From the NCBI RefSeq assembly GCF_014596745.1, contig NZ_JABTCF010000001.1, forward strand, positions 620,001 through 684,000: a stretch of 64,000 nucleotides of DNA, written 5' to 3'. The notes under the pieces are model-generated. The model did not search any database, was not told the DNA's origin, and saw nothing but the letters and a program-made list of their open reading frames with translations. Of the stretch, positions 26,745-35,507 are shown piece after piece. This DNA comes from Maribacter aquimaris (GTDB lineage: Bacteria; Bacteroidota; Bacteroidia; Flavobacteriales; Flavobacteriaceae). A program made the position numbers and the translations under genes. Numbering within the stretch: position 1 is the first letter of the stretch; each line of letters begins with the position of its first letter.

Positions 26745-28172
26745 ATGTATTGGAACATTGCCTTGATCGTTTATGTGATTATTGCCATAGGAATGGTAAT
26801 AAGTTTATTGGTCAATGGTATTAAACCTGCCAAAACACTGGCTTGGTTATTGGCGATTTTCACCATACCGGTAGCGGGAATCCTTTTGTATTGGATGATC
26901 GGCAGAAATAGAAGAAAATATTCCTGGAAAGACATACAGGAAGATATCGCCATCAATAATTACCTTAAGAAAATACAACGCAACCAGGATGCCGTAGAGA
27001 CATTGGATATGGAATCCAAGGGGTTTGCCAAACTTACCCGTCTTGTTGAAAAGAACGATGGCTTTAAGCCGACCAGGAACAATGAGGTTACCATCTTAAA
27101 AAATGGTAAGGCAACCTTTGATGCTATTTTCGAAGCCCTTGAGGCTGCCGATAAATATATCTATCTTCTTTATTACATCTTTGAAGAAGGGGAACTTGCG
27201 GACCGCCTAATTACCTTGTTCAAGAAAAAGGTGAAGAATGGTGTCAAGATCAAAATCATTTATGATGGGGTCGGCAGTTATTCCTTAAGCAAAAAATATA
27301 TTTCCAAACTAAAGTCCATAGGTGTTGAAGTCTATCCATTCCTACCTTTTAAATTCGGAAGGTTCCTGGCTTCGATCAATTATAGGAACCATAGGAAAAT
27401 CATTATCGTAGACGGGAAGGTGGCTTTTACGGGGGGCATAAACATTTCTGATAAATACCTGAAGGGCGATCTGGTACTGGGAAAATGGCACGACATGCAT
27501 TTGCGATTAAGGGGGGCTTCTGTCCGGGAGTTGCAGGTGGTATTTGAAATTGATTGGTTTTTGGTTTCTGGGGACAATTCAGAATTTAACAAGGAATTGC
27601 TTCCTTTACGGGAAAAAGTCGGAAACCAGATCGTACAGATTGTATATGGTGGTCCTGATGATTATTTTTCGCCCATAGGGCAAACCTATTTTGCCATGAT
27701 CAACAATGCCAAAGAATATATTTATATCACCAATCCCTATATTATTCCGGGTACAGCAATTCTCAAGTCCCTCGAAGTAGCCGCCAACAGTGGTATAGAC
27801 GTAAGGCTGTTGGTATCAGCGAATGCCGATAGTGTTCTGGTAAATTGGAGTGTACGGTCCTATTTTGAATCCTTTTTATTGGCTGGAGTCAAGATTTACC
27901 TATTTCCTGAAGGTTTTTTACACAGTAAGATCATTGTTTCCGATGACAATTTAGTTTCTATTGGTACCGCAAATATGGATATTCGAAGTTTTGAACAGAA
28001 TTATGAAGTAAATGCCATGGTCTATGACTCCAAAACCGCATTACTGCTCAAACAGGAATTCTTAAATGAAATAGAAAACAGTATACCCCTTGACTATAAA
28101 TCATTCAAAGACAGGCCTTATTTAGAGCGACTGAAGGAAGGGTTTGCCAAGATATTCAGTCCTTTATTATAA
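26745..28172 (+). CDS. cls: Cardiolipin synthase
   Basis: A 475-residue membrane-bound phospholipase-D-family enzyme that condenses two phosphatidylglycerols into cardiolipin. The start at ATG 26745 (MYWNIALIVYVIIAIG) begins the first of two N-terminal membrane helices. Earlier in-frame codons lack family sequence. The two HKD motifs are intact: H-R-K in YRNHRKIIIVDGKVAFTGGIN, and H-S-K in LHSKIIVSDDNLVSIGTANMD. The tail ends with the typical basic YLERLKEGFAKIFSPLL. The last six bases overlap the end of the convergent D-lactate dehydrogenase gene. Confidence 0.92.
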   Translation: MYWNIALIVYVIIAIGMVISLLVNGIKPAKTLAWLLAIFTIPVAGILLYWMIGRNRRKYSWKDIQEDIAINNYLKKIQRNQDAVETLDMESKGFAKLTRLVEKNDGFKPTRNNEVTILKNGKATFDAIFEALEAADKYIYLLYYIFEEGELADRLITLFKKKVKNGVKIKIIYDGVGSYSLSKKYISKLKSIGVEVYPFLPFKFGRFLASINYRNHRKIIIVDGKVAFTGGINISDKYLKGDLVLGKWHDMHLRLRGASVRELQVVFEIDWFLVSGDNSEFNKELLPLREKVGNQIVQIVYGGPDDYFSPIGQTYFAMINNAKEYIYITNPYIIPGTAILKSLEVAANSGIDVRLLVSANADSVLVNWSVRSYFESFLLAGVKIYLFPEGFLHSKIIVSDDNLVSIGTANMDIRSFEQNYEVNAMVYDSKTALLLKQEFLNEIENSIPLDYKSFKDRPYLERLKEGFAKIFSPLL

Positions 28173-29174
28173 TACAAGGGTTTCGTATCCCAATTCATTG
28201 GGACAAGACTTTCCATGTTCCCAATTATCAAGGTTCTCAAATGTTATCGCCGCAATTCTGGTAAGAGCCTCTTTCGTAACATAAGCTTGGTGTGGGGTTA
28301 ATAGCACATTAGGGAATGAAAGTAAGGTTTTTATATTTTCATCATGAATGTCATGGGCATCATTATTCTTAAAGAATAAGCCCTTTTCCTTATCATACAC
28401 ATCGGCTGCATAATAGCCGATCTTTTTGTCCCTTATCGCCTTGATCAACGCTTTGGTATCAACAATGGATCCCCTCGCGGTATTCAAAAGAACCACATCG
28501 GGTTTCATCTGTTCAAAGGCCTTCCCATCGAGCATATGGTGGCTTACCGATGTCAACGGTAGGTGAAGACTGATAATATCCGCTTGGGCATATAACTGAT
28601 CCAAACCCACAAATGTTACACCAAATTTAGTGACCAATTCTTGATTGACCGTTAAATCATGGGCCAGGACCCTACATCCAAAACCATGCATGATCCGTAC
28701 CATTACCGAACCTATGCGACCCGTACCAATAATGCCAATGGTCTTACCCACCAAATCAAACCCCAACAATCTCTTTTGTTCAAAGTTATAATGATGTACT
28801 TGACGATCTGCTATATGGGTCTTCCGATTGATGGTCATTAACAAAGCAACAGCATGTTCGGCAATGGCATTTGGAGAATAATCCGGCGCATTGGCGACCT
28901 TGAACCCGAATCGTTTTGCCCCCTTGATCTGGATGTTATTATATCCTGCCGAACGCAAGGTTATGTATTTCACCCCTAGGTCCCTTAATTTCTCAAGGAC
29001 TATCAAACAGGCATCATCGCCAGAAAATATGCTGACGGCATCAAAACCTACGGCTTTTAAGGCCGTATTCGAATCTAAGGCATCGGGTATATAAGTGACT
29101 TTATGTCGAAGTCTATTGGCTGCTTTAAGAAAAGGGATCTCAAAATCCTGTGCACTATAGACCAGTAACTTCAT
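28167..29174 (-). CDS. ldhA: D-lactate dehydrogenase-like 2-hydroxyacid dehydrogenase
   Basis: A 335-residue NAD-dependent dehydrogenase of the fermentative LdhA type, which reduces pyruvate to D-lactate. Seen: the NAD loop GIIGTGRIG near residue 147, the catalytic Arg in NTARGSIVDTKAL near 233, and the His partner in LLTPHQAYVTKEA near 295, with the LdhA-type N-terminal YSAQDFEIPFLK and SAGYNNIQ. Its start lies 20 bp inside the preceding lipoprotein gene, and both follow a helical-protein gene whose promoter carries the TGAY-N4-RTCA site at 30380. Thus it is probably switched on with the stress island, which would fit low-oxygen growth. Confidence 0.88.
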   Translation of the reverse strand: MKLLVYSAQDFEIPFLKAANRLRHKVTYIPDALDSNTALKAVGFDAVSIFSGDDACLIVLEKLRDLGVKYITLRSAGYNNIQIKGAKRFGFKVANAPDYSPNAIAEHAVALLMTINRKTHIADRQVHHYNFEQKRLLGFDLVGKTIGIIGTGRIGSVMVRIMHGFGCRVLAHDLTVNQELVTKFGVTFVGLDQLYAQADIISLHLPLTSVSHHMLDGKAFEQMKPDVVLLNTARGSIVDTKALIKAIRDKKIGYYAADVYDKEKGLFFKNNDAHDIHDENIKTLLSFPNVLLTPHQAYVTKEALTRIAAITFENLDNWEHGKSCPNELGYETLVL

Positions 29175-29817
29175 TTGTGTGTTTTTTTCTAAAGATTAAA
29201 TCTTGATCTTCCATGGCCATAATAACCAGATCTATATAATCGTCTATTGATTTCTCCATATCAACAGGATCATTAATATCTATAGACCCCCTCCATATCA
29301 AATCCCTTTCCTTATCCGGACAAATACAATACAATGAAGTTTCTGCATGATAGATGGTAAAATCCTGATCGTCCTCTGGTGCAAAATAGATGTTTTGATT
29401 GCTGATGTAATCCTCCTCAAAACCGGTTTCGTATCGATCTATGGTATTCAACAATCTTCTATTGGCTTCAATATTCTCTATTCCGTTCACCTTGGTAAAA
29501 AGAATGGCATCGAAATCCTTGTCCAACAATTGCTGTTCAACTTCACCCAACTCCTGCTCTGACCGTTCAGATGAGGTAAACTCAACATCAAAAAGGTCGA
29601 TGCTCCTCATGGCTTCCACACCCCTCTTTTCAAATTCATCCCTTAATTTGGTCTCATATTGTACGCGGGCCTCCTCATTATAAGTCATACCTACGATCAG
29701 CACTTTGTCCGCATCGAAGATCACAATGTCAGGGTTCTTCCAATTTTCAACCAATTCGGCCGAAGAACACCCCATTATCAAAAGCAAAATAAGTACTGAT
29801 AAAGTCAACTTTCCCAT
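29155..29817 (-). CDS. Lipoprotein of unknown function in the ldhA operon
   Basis: A 220-residue predicted lipoprotein (signal MGKLTLSVLILLLIMGC, C17). The mature protein shows a Rossmann-like alternation, starting IFDADKVLIVGMTYNEEARVQYETKLRDEFEKRG and LLDKDFDAILFTKVNG. It ends with an acidic helix (IDDYIDLVIMAMEDQDLIF). I do not recognise a family. Such DUF4136-like lipoproteins of around 200 residues occur in Bacteroidota. It overlaps ldhA by 20 bp and follows the helical-protein gene by 19 bp, so all three genes are one unit. Confidence 0.7.
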   Translation of the reverse strand: MGKLTLSVLILLLIMGCSSAELVENWKNPDIVIFDADKVLIVGMTYNEEARVQYETKLRDEFEKRGVEAMRSIDLFDVEFTSSERSEQELGEVEQQLLDKDFDAILFTKVNGIENIEANRRLLNTIDRYETGFEEDYISNQNIYFAPEDDQDFTIYHAETSLYCICPDKERDLIWRGSIDINDPVDMEKSIDDYIDLVIMAMEDQDLIFRKKHTNEVTGL

Positions 29818-29836
29818 GATTCTTGGTTTAGCAACT

Positions 29837-30280
29837 TCAATTAAGAAGTCTTTTTTGTTTCTCCTTTTTCATAACCTTCGAAATAAACTGGAATAGACTA
29901 CCTTTTAATTTTCGATATGCAACCAAATAAGTTTCAATGGCATAAATCATATCCCTGTGACTTTCGGTATAGGCCTTCTCCATTTTTGGTTGATCAATGT
30001 CGTCTAGCATTATGGATAATTGATTTTCATGTACCATGGCTTTTTTCAAGAGCTTATCAGCCTCTAATTCCGAATTGGAAATAGCAGTAACCAGCCCTTT
30101 ACTTTCCTCATATAAACCTAAGCCGGTAATTTGAAGGGTATAGGACTTGATCAGATCATTCAAGAACAATTGTTCATCCTTTACGAATTTTAATTCTGAA
30201 ATCCATTCCAATGAAGTTTCGTGCATTTCTTCTGGGCTTTTCCATTCCAGATACCTGTAAATTTGTTTTTTGGTTTTCAT
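29837..30280 (-). CDS. Helical protein A of an unnamed four-member paralogue family
   Basis: A 147-residue, highly charged, all-helical cytoplasmic protein. It shares a pattern with three other proteins of this window (genes at 31327, 41913 and 43878): an N-terminal helix with W-x2-E/D-L, then D-E/D-x-x-F-L-x-x-L-I/L-x-x-Y (here DEQLFLNDLIKSY), a loop, a long middle helix ending HENQLSIML, and a last helix with R-K-L-K-G-S-L-F. No cofactor or catalytic motif is apparent. It is first in the operon with the lipoprotein and ldhA, and its promoter holds the island site (30380-30393). Confidence 0.75.
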   Translation of the reverse strand: MKTKKQIYRYLEWKSPEEMHETSLEWISELKFVKDEQLFLNDLIKSYTLQITGLGLYEESKGLVTAISNSELEADKLLKKAMVHENQLSIMLDDIDQPKMEKAYTESHRDMIYAIETYLVAYRKLKGSLFQFISKVMKKEKQKRLLN

Positions 30281-30603
30281 CGTTATATATTTTTAATATT
30301 GATATAGACTTGTTTTATCCTTTAAAGGCAGGACACCATATTACTACTTCTAAGGTATCCTATTTATAGTTTTGAATAAATGATTTAGATCAGTCACAAC
30401 AAGAAGTGTCCGATTATAGGATACGAAGATTTTCTATATACAACCTGACATGTAACCTTAATACTACAGGTTTGTTTTTATGCCTCATATTTTTGAAGCT
30501 AACTAATTTTGTCTAGATTCGTACCTGTATCCGGTTTTCCGGGTTACAAAAACGGCGATTAATGTAAACCAATACTAAAAATGCCGTGATAAAGCATACC
30601 CAA
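30281..30603. other. Intergenic region with the stress-island promoter and a candidate promoter for the LytTR gene
   Basis: A 323-bp divergent region. It contains the TGAT-TTAG-ATCA palindrome and -7 box described separately. TAATTTTG at 30504-30511 fits the Bacteroidota -7 box on the plus strand and could start the LytTR-regulator transcript with a leader of about 90 bases, but I find no -33 box at the usual distance. Nothing coding is seen. Confidence 0.4.
30350..30393 (-). promoter_or_regulatory. Stress-island promoter for helical protein A, lipoprotein and ldhA
   Basis: The palindrome ATGATTTAGATCAG (30380-30393) is centred 29.5 bp upstream of a -7 box, TACCTTAG on the minus strand (30350-30357, one base off TAnnTTTG). 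This is the class II activator spacing. The transcript would have a leader of about 65 bases. Confidence 0.7.
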
Positions 30604-31308
30604 ATGACCTATAAAACCTTGAACACCATAGTCGTTGAAGACTCTGACACCCAAAGGACCGCAATAACCAAATTAGCTAAAGAACACCCCCAATTAAAAG
30701 TTTTGGGTGATTATTCAAATGGTATACTCGCCTTGAATGCCATTCAGAAAAACAAGGTGGACTTAATTTTGCTTGATATTGAAATGCCCGTAGTCAATGG
30801 TTTTGACTTGCTTGACTCCTTAGAGAAACCACCACAAATCATCCTTATTTCAAATAAAAGTGATTATGCCTTAAAGGCCTTTGACTATCCCAATATTACC
30901 GATTATTTGCAGAAACCCATTGATAAGGCCCGGTTTACCACTGCCATAGGCCGAGTGGTAAAAACACATCATCAAATGACAATAAGCAATAAAAATCGGG
31001 ATTTTGTTTACGTCAATGTTGATCTTCAAAAGAAAAAAATATACCTGAATACGATCAAATGGATTGAGGCTCTAGGGGATTATATTAAAATAGTGACCAC
31101 TGAGGACAATTATGTTGTCCTCTCAACTATGAAATCATTTTTAGAGCAAGTACCTGGGAAAAATCTCATTAGAATACACAAATCCTATATCGTGAATGTC
31201 AAAAAGATAGATAACTGGAGTAGTACCAAGGTAGAAGTTGCCGGTACAAAATTACCAATGAGCAGGTCACATAAGGAAGTTTTGGAGAAAATTCTCATAA
31301 CCACATAA
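30604..31308 (+). CDS. LytTR-type response regulator (orphan)
   Basis: A 234-residue regulator. An upstream GTG (30586) gives a six-residue longer frame, but the ATG at 30604 begins MTYKTLNTIVVEDSD, the normal receiver start. The receiver covers 1-120 with phospho-acceptor D58 in LILLDIEMP and a K in LQKPID. The LytTR DNA-binding domain covers about 130-234 (LNTIKWIEALGDYIKIVTTE, LIRIHKSYIVNVKKID). These regulators normally pair with a LytS-type histidine kinase, but none is adjacent, so the input is unknown. It lies inside the stress island, transcribed oppositely to the ldhA and usp operons, and ends near the gene of helical protein B. Confidence 0.88.
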   Translation: MTYKTLNTIVVEDSDTQRTAITKLAKEHPQLKVLGDYSNGILALNAIQKNKVDLILLDIEMPVVNGFDLLDSLEKPPQIILISNKSDYALKAFDYPNITDYLQKPIDKARFTTAIGRVVKTHHQMTISNKNRDFVYVNVDLQKKKIYLNTIKWIEALGDYIKIVTTEDNYVVLSTMKSFLEQVPGKNLIRIHKSYIVNVKKIDNWSSTKVEVAGTKLPMSRSHKEVLEKILITT

Positions 31309-31326
31309 TCGAATCATCCCCAAGAC

Positions 31327-31758
31327 TTATTTGTTGGGTTTGTTTTTTTTTAAAATACCTCCGGCATATTCAAATATCTCAGATTTAAGGTCTTTGAAAC
31401 TTTCCAAATAACTAACTGTTTCCGCTTTTAGTACTTCGTGTTTTTGATGATAAAACTTATCGCATGTCCGATCTGAACATTCGAGTATTCCCCCAATATT
31501 ATTTTCATGGCCTACAACCTGTTTGGAGAGTGTATTCCAGTCGTCTTTTGACTTTTTAATCCGTGTTTGGTAATTCTGTAAACGCTCGAACAAATTCGGT
31601 GTATTGGGTTCAAAAACGTACGAATTAAGTAAGTGCTGAATAAAGGTTAGTTCATCGAATACAAGCTGTAAATAGGATTTCCATTGCTGGGATTCCCTAT
31701 ACATTTGCTCCACTCTTTCGGACAAGACCTTCTTTGTTATTTTTTTCTGGGAAACCAT
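31327..31758 (-). CDS. Helical protein B of the four-member paralogue family
   Basis: A 143-residue charged helical protein, paralogous in pattern to those at 29837, 41913 and 43878: an N-terminal helix (RESQQWKSYLQLVFDELTFIQHLLNSYV), the middle helix with GHENNIGGILECSD, and the last helix ESFKDLKSEIFEYAGGIL. It has its own island promoter (31776-31819), so it can be expressed apart from the large operon upstream. The position at the 3' end of that operon suggests read-through too. Function unknown. Confidence 0.75.
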   Translation of the reverse strand: MVSQKKITKKVLSERVEQMYRESQQWKSYLQLVFDELTFIQHLLNSYVFEPNTPNLFERLQNYQTRIKKSKDDWNTLSKQVVGHENNIGGILECSDRTCDKFYHQKHEVLKAETVSYLESFKDLKSEIFEYAGGILKKNKPNK

Positions 31759-31775
31759 GGCCTATAAATTTTACA

Positions 31776-31819
31776 TAAAGCTAGCCCTGTCAACCGGTTT
31801 TTACAATGACGAATATCAG
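31776..31819 (-). promoter_or_regulatory. Stress-island promoter for helical protein B
   Basis: Palindrome ATGACGAATATCAG (31806-31819), centred 29.5 bp upstream of TAGCTTTA on the minus strand (31776-31783), which matches the consensus TAnnTTTR. The same -7 box, TAGCTTTA, occurs in the hpf promoter. It sits in the 68-bp gap before the gene, just past the end of the RNase-like gene. Confidence 0.8.
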
Positions 31820-31826
31820 TGGGGGT

Positions 31827-33197
31827 TCAAACCATTAGGGATACCGTCTCATGCAGTCTGGGAATATGTACATGCCAATCGAATTTATCGTTCAACTTAC
31901 TTCGAAACGCATCCAATGCCGTTGGTTCGCCATGGACTAAAAACACCTTCTCTGGAATATTCTTTAAACCGGACAGCCAATCGAGCAATCCTGACTGGTC
32001 AGCATGGGCCGAAAGACTCTCCAAATGCCTGATTTCGGCTTTGACGGGGTAATACTTGCCAAAGAGCTTCAATTCATGCGCGCCTTCCAAAAGTTGTTTT
32101 CCACGAGTGCCTTCCGCTTGGTACCCCACTAGTAAGACTATGGTGCTTTCAACATCAATCAACTGTTTCAAATACGTAAGCACCCTTCCCCCGGTGACCA
32201 TACCACTACCCGCAATCACTATTTTTGGTCTTGGGTCATCTATGGTTTCCCAAGTTTCCTTGTACGAGCTTATGATATTCACATGATCACACATGGCGTT
32301 GTATTCCTTTAAGGAAAGCTTATGCCAATCGGGAAACTGTTGAAACACCGACAAAACATTATTGCCCATCGGGCTATCTACAAAAATCGGTATATTCGGT
32401 ATTTTGTTCTTTTTATAAAGCAGCCATAATTGATACATCAAGGATTGTAATCGCTCCACCGCAAAGGAGGGGATAATGAGGTTACCCCTTTGTTGTATAG
32501 TTTTGTTAACCAGTGTCGTTAAAATACCTTCAACGTCTTCTTTGGGGTGGTTTTTATTGCCGTAAGTACTTTCTACAAATAGAAAGTCAGCCCATTCCGG
32601 GCGTTCCGGTGGATCCAATAGGAAATCCTCCTGACGCCCAATATCCCCAGAAAACACAAATCGCTTTCCGAAAATCTCCAATTCAATGAATGTGGCACCA
32701 ATGATATGCCCATTGTACTTTGCCCTAAACCGTATATTCGGGGAAAGGGTTTCCCATTCATCTTTCTCTATGGATGAAAACAAGGAAATCGTCTCTTTGG
32801 CCTCCTCTACGGTATAGAACGGAAGTGCGGGTTTATGCTTGGAATACCCTTCCTTATTTGCTTTTTCAGCCTCTTCTTCGTGAATTTTGGCACTATCCTT
32901 CAAAATGATGGAGGTAATGGCCAAAGTAGGTGCGGTTCCCAAAATCTGGCCTTTAAAACCTTCTTTCAATAATCTAGGTAAATATCCTGTATGGTCTAAA
33001 TGCCCGTGGGTAAGCAATACATAATCGAGTTCATTAACCGGTATCGGAAGTGGTTCCCAATTACTCATCCTTAATTCTTTTAAACCTTGGAACATGCCAC
33101 AATCGACCATGAGTTTGAGTTCAGGTGTTTCCAAATAGTATTTTGACCCCGTAACGGTACCTGCAGCACCTAAAAATTGTATTTTTACTGTATTCAT
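31827..33197 (-). CDS. Beta-CASP metallo-beta-lactamase-fold protein, predicted RNA-processing nuclease
   Basis: A 456-residue protein with a metallo-beta-lactamase core (residues 1-180), a beta-CASP insertion (about 200-320) and a C-terminal RMBL segment (GYQAEGTRGKQLLEG, LSAHADQSGLLDWL). The zinc site H64-G-H66-L-D68-H69 in LLTHGHLDHTGYL is intact. This architecture is that of archaeal and bacterial CPSF-like proteins that cut or degrade RNA. It starts six bases after an ATP-cone/Mrr-like gene, with which it is clearly co-transcribed. In a stress island with a hibernation factor it may reshape mRNA or rRNA, which is inference. Confidence 0.88.
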   Translation of the reverse strand: MNTVKIQFLGAAGTVTGSKYYLETPELKLMVDCGMFQGLKELRMSNWEPLPIPVNELDYVLLTHGHLDHTGYLPRLLKEGFKGQILGTAPTLAITSIILKDSAKIHEEEAEKANKEGYSKHKPALPFYTVEEAKETISLFSSIEKDEWETLSPNIRFRAKYNGHIIGATFIELEIFGKRFVFSGDIGRQEDFLLDPPERPEWADFLFVESTYGNKNHPKEDVEGILTTLVNKTIQQRGNLIIPSFAVERLQSLMYQLWLLYKKNKIPNIPIFVDSPMGNNVLSVFQQFPDWHKLSLKEYNAMCDHVNIISSYKETWETIDDPRPKIVIAGSGMVTGGRVLTYLKQLIDVESTIVLLVGYQAEGTRGKQLLEGAHELKLFGKYYPVKAEIRHLESLSAHADQSGLLDWLSGLKNIPEKVFLVHGEPTALDAFRSKLNDKFDWHVHIPRLHETVSLMV

Positions 33198-33203
33198 ATC
33201 GAT

Positions 33204-34049
33204 TCAACAATTACATAATTGGTGTAGTTCCTTCATGATTTTTTCCTTTCTCGGCGCATTGATCTCTAGATGATCCAGAAAAAAACTGTCATTCAACAAT
33301 TGACGGCACAATACAATATCCCGGCTTAACAAGAATTGCTTTTCCCTTTGGGTCAACAATGTTGATACGGTTATGGGGTATAATCCCAATCGGTCAATTC
33401 GGTCTCGCAGACCATCGCCTTTGGGAACATCCCAACTCAACAGATAAAGGCCTACGCATTTACCATAAACAAGGGCATCTTCAGTAAATCGGGTGTTTGT
33501 GACCACCCAACCTTTATCCAAGGTGCCCGAATTAGAACTTTTGCCTTCCCAATGCGTTTTTATATCGTTATATCTGGATTGGATGTACAAGGGTACTTTT
33601 ACATTGCAATTACGCCCCTCATCACTGTGGAACTTACATTCTATGACCACTACAGTTCCATTTTTCTTGGCCAGTACATCAACCTCATGGCTAACGCAAT
33701 GGCCCTGCATTATCTTACCAACCTCCGTGTCATAGCCTGAATAACGCAAGATAGCGGCCACAAATTTTTCAAAGGGAAAACCAGTGGGACCCAATTCATA
33801 AATGGCTTTCTTCAACTTGTATTTAGAGGCAAATACCGATTTTTTCTTTTTCAACAATGCAAAGGCCCGGTTATAGATTTCCCTTGTTGAAATTCCTTGG
33901 TACAGCTCATCCCGAACTTGATTTACGATTTGCTCCACCAAAACGTCATCAGCCCCACTTCGCTGAAGGGAACTTCGCAATTTAGTAAGTGAAAACCTCA
34001 CCTTGTCACCGGATGATTTAATGATTTCAATTGCCTTTTGTTCTTCCAT
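33204..34049 (-). CDS. ATP-cone plus Mrr-like restriction endonuclease-fold protein
   Basis: A 281-residue fusion. Residues 1-90 form an ATP-cone (IEIIKSSGDKVRFSLTKLRSSLQRSG, ending KYKLKKAIYELGP), the nucleotide-sensing module of ribonucleotide reductases and NrdR. Residues 90-200 form a PD-(D/E)xK nuclease fold of the Mrr type: E122-V-D124 in HEVDVLA, then E137-C-K139 in VVVIECKFHS. A helical tail follows. ATP-cone plus nuclease proteins are found in many Bacteroidota, with no tested role. An ATP/dATP-gated nuclease is a reasonable guess. Next to the beta-CASP gene and the MscS gene. Confidence 0.8.
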   Translation of the reverse strand: MEEQKAIEIIKSSGDKVRFSLTKLRSSLQRSGADDVLVEQIVNQVRDELYQGISTREIYNRAFALLKKKKSVFASKYKLKKAIYELGPTGFPFEKFVAAILRYSGYDTEVGKIMQGHCVSHEVDVLAKKNGTVVVIECKFHSDEGRNCNVKVPLYIQSRYNDIKTHWEGKSSNSGTLDKGWVVTNTRFTEDALVYGKCVGLYLLSWDVPKGDGLRDRIDRLGLYPITVSTLLTQREKQFLLSRDIVLCRQLLNDSFFLDHLEINAPRKEKIMKELHQLCNC

Positions 34050-34130
34050 TTGATTCGATTTTCGATGTCCTTTATAAATAATAGCATCCTTAGATTATCC
34101 CATATGATTGGTACAAGACCGCTTACACTT

Positions 34131-35027
34131 TTATTTTACGGCCACATCAACCTCAGGGATTTTCAACAATTGTAAGGTGGTCGAAGCCAAGACAACCTTG
34201 CCCTTTGTCGCTAAAATCGATTGTCCGATACTTTCAAACAGCTTGTCCTTGGTACTTCTCCTTAATTTATAATCAGTAATATACCTTAGATTGAGCTCGA
34301 CCCAATTATCTGTTAAGTGCATGGCTATGGTTGGGTCCAATTTTGCGTTTTCTATGTAATAACGTTCAACCATTTTTTCCCAATTGGCTTTAGACTTATC
34401 CACATAATCGGCCAATAGGTCATTGGAACAATCCATGATGATATTTTTCGCCAATTCAACATCAGAATCAAAAGTGACAAGAATATTAAGTTCATCCCAT
34501 ACAAATGGAAAGTCCATAGAGTAGTTTTTTATTGGCCCCTTAAAAACAAAGGCATTACTTATTTTCACAATCCTACCGGAATAGTTATCACTACTCACCC
34601 ACTCCCCCATTTCCATTATTGTGGTGTAAATACTATCAATATCGATCACATCGCCCATGATGTTATTGATCTCTATACGATCCCCAGGCTTATAGACCCT
34701 CACAAAAAAGATGTAGAAAGACCCTGCAATGCTTAAAATCAATTCTTGTAGGGTAAATGTGAGTCCAGCCGTAAAAAGGCCAATTATGATTGTATAATCC
34801 TTGACGCTTTCCATCGTAAACGTCACCAAGATAAGAATGGCGATAAGCAAATACCCTATGACTTCTATGCCTTTTTGGGCCTTATATCTAAAATTGACGT
34901 TTTCTAACCGTCTTTTGGCCAATTTCCTAAGGAACCCAATACATAAGACTATAAAAACAATCCATATTAAAAACCGTAGACCCTTAAGAATTAAGGGGTC
35001 CCCTAGGAAATCATCCAGTATTTGCAT
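34131..35027 (-). CDS. MscS-family mechanosensitive channel
   Basis: A 298-residue small-conductance mechanosensitive channel. Three hydrophobic helices (residues 15-35, 55-75, 78-110, the last with ITGLFTAGLTF-like IIIGLFTAGLTFTLQELILSIAGSFYIFF) precede the beta domain, which begins VYKPGDRIEINNIMGDVIDIDSIYTTI. This opens under membrane tension and relieves osmotic shock. It lies in the usp operon between the 135-residue protein and the ATP-cone nuclease. The C-terminal domain is short and acidic. Confidence 0.88.
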   Translation of the reverse strand: MQILDDFLGDPLILKGLRFLIWIVFIVLCIGFLRKLAKRRLENVNFRYKAQKGIEVIGYLLIAILILVTFTMESVKDYTIIIGLFTAGLTFTLQELILSIAGSFYIFFVRVYKPGDRIEINNIMGDVIDIDSIYTTIMEMGEWVSSDNYSGRIVKISNAFVFKGPIKNYSMDFPFVWDELNILVTFDSDVELAKNIIMDCSNDLLADYVDKSKANWEKMVERYYIENAKLDPTIAMHLTDNWVELNLRYITDYKLRRSTKDKLFESIGQSILATKGKVVLASTTLQLLKIPEVDVAVK

Positions 35028-35046
35028 ATTGCTCGTGTTTTAAAAA

Positions 35047-35454
35047 CTAGGTTTTAAAATAATCGCGAACCAATTTCTTGACTTGGTTATCTGTCATACT
35101 ATCGGCTTTAGTCACCGTTTTTACCTTGGTGGCAGTAAGTGGATGTTTTTTATCCAGATACTTCTTAAACCGTGCCGCCGTTTCCGCAGGACCAAATAAT
35201 GCCAAGCTCTCAGTTTTCCCTATGGCTTTTACCAAGTTTTCAAAATACAATTTGTACTGATGATTTTCCCGTTCTAGATATTTACTATCCTGTACAACGT
35301 CTTGGGGTCCCCATTTCGCCGATTTTGTACCCGAACCTCCCGAAGGCCTATAGTTCTCTATTTCAGAAACAACCGTGTTAAACGTTTCGGAATCATTCTT
35401 AAGCGATACAATGTGTGCTTTCTCCTTATCGAGCCAAATACCAATATTTTCCAT
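35047..35454 (-). CDS. 135-residue protein, possibly eRF1/L7Ae-like (baeRF type)
   Basis: A 135-residue protein that starts with MENIGIWLDKEKAHIVSLKND, a strand followed by a charged turn, and ends with LALFGPAETAARFKKYLDKKHPLTATKVKTVTKADSMTDNQVKKLVRDYF. The pattern of a strand, a LFGP loop, then an amphipathic helix and a T-x-x-D-S-M-T-D-N-Q tail resembles the bacterial relatives of eRF1 domain 3 (baeRF), sometimes annotated as host-attachment-like. I rate this as a guess. It has its own site in the promoter region (35508-35521), though with a poor -7 box, and precedes the MscS gene by 20 bp. Confidence 0.5.
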   Translation of the reverse strand: MENIGIWLDKEKAHIVSLKNDSETFNTVVSEIENYRPSGGSGTKSAKWGPQDVVQDSKYLERENHQYKLYFENLVKAIGKTESLALFGPAETAARFKKYLDKKHPLTATKVKTVTKADSMTDNQVKKLVRDYFKT

Positions 35455-35507
35455 AATTCACGTTTTGATTATTATATTGAATATCTCGAAAAAAAACGCA
35501 TGGTACA

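Noticed and set aside
34050-34130. Half-site TGATTGGTACAA upstream of the ATP-cone nuclease gene
   Set aside because: Only one half fits, and the gene is more simply read from the promoter of the usp or 135-residue gene upstream.
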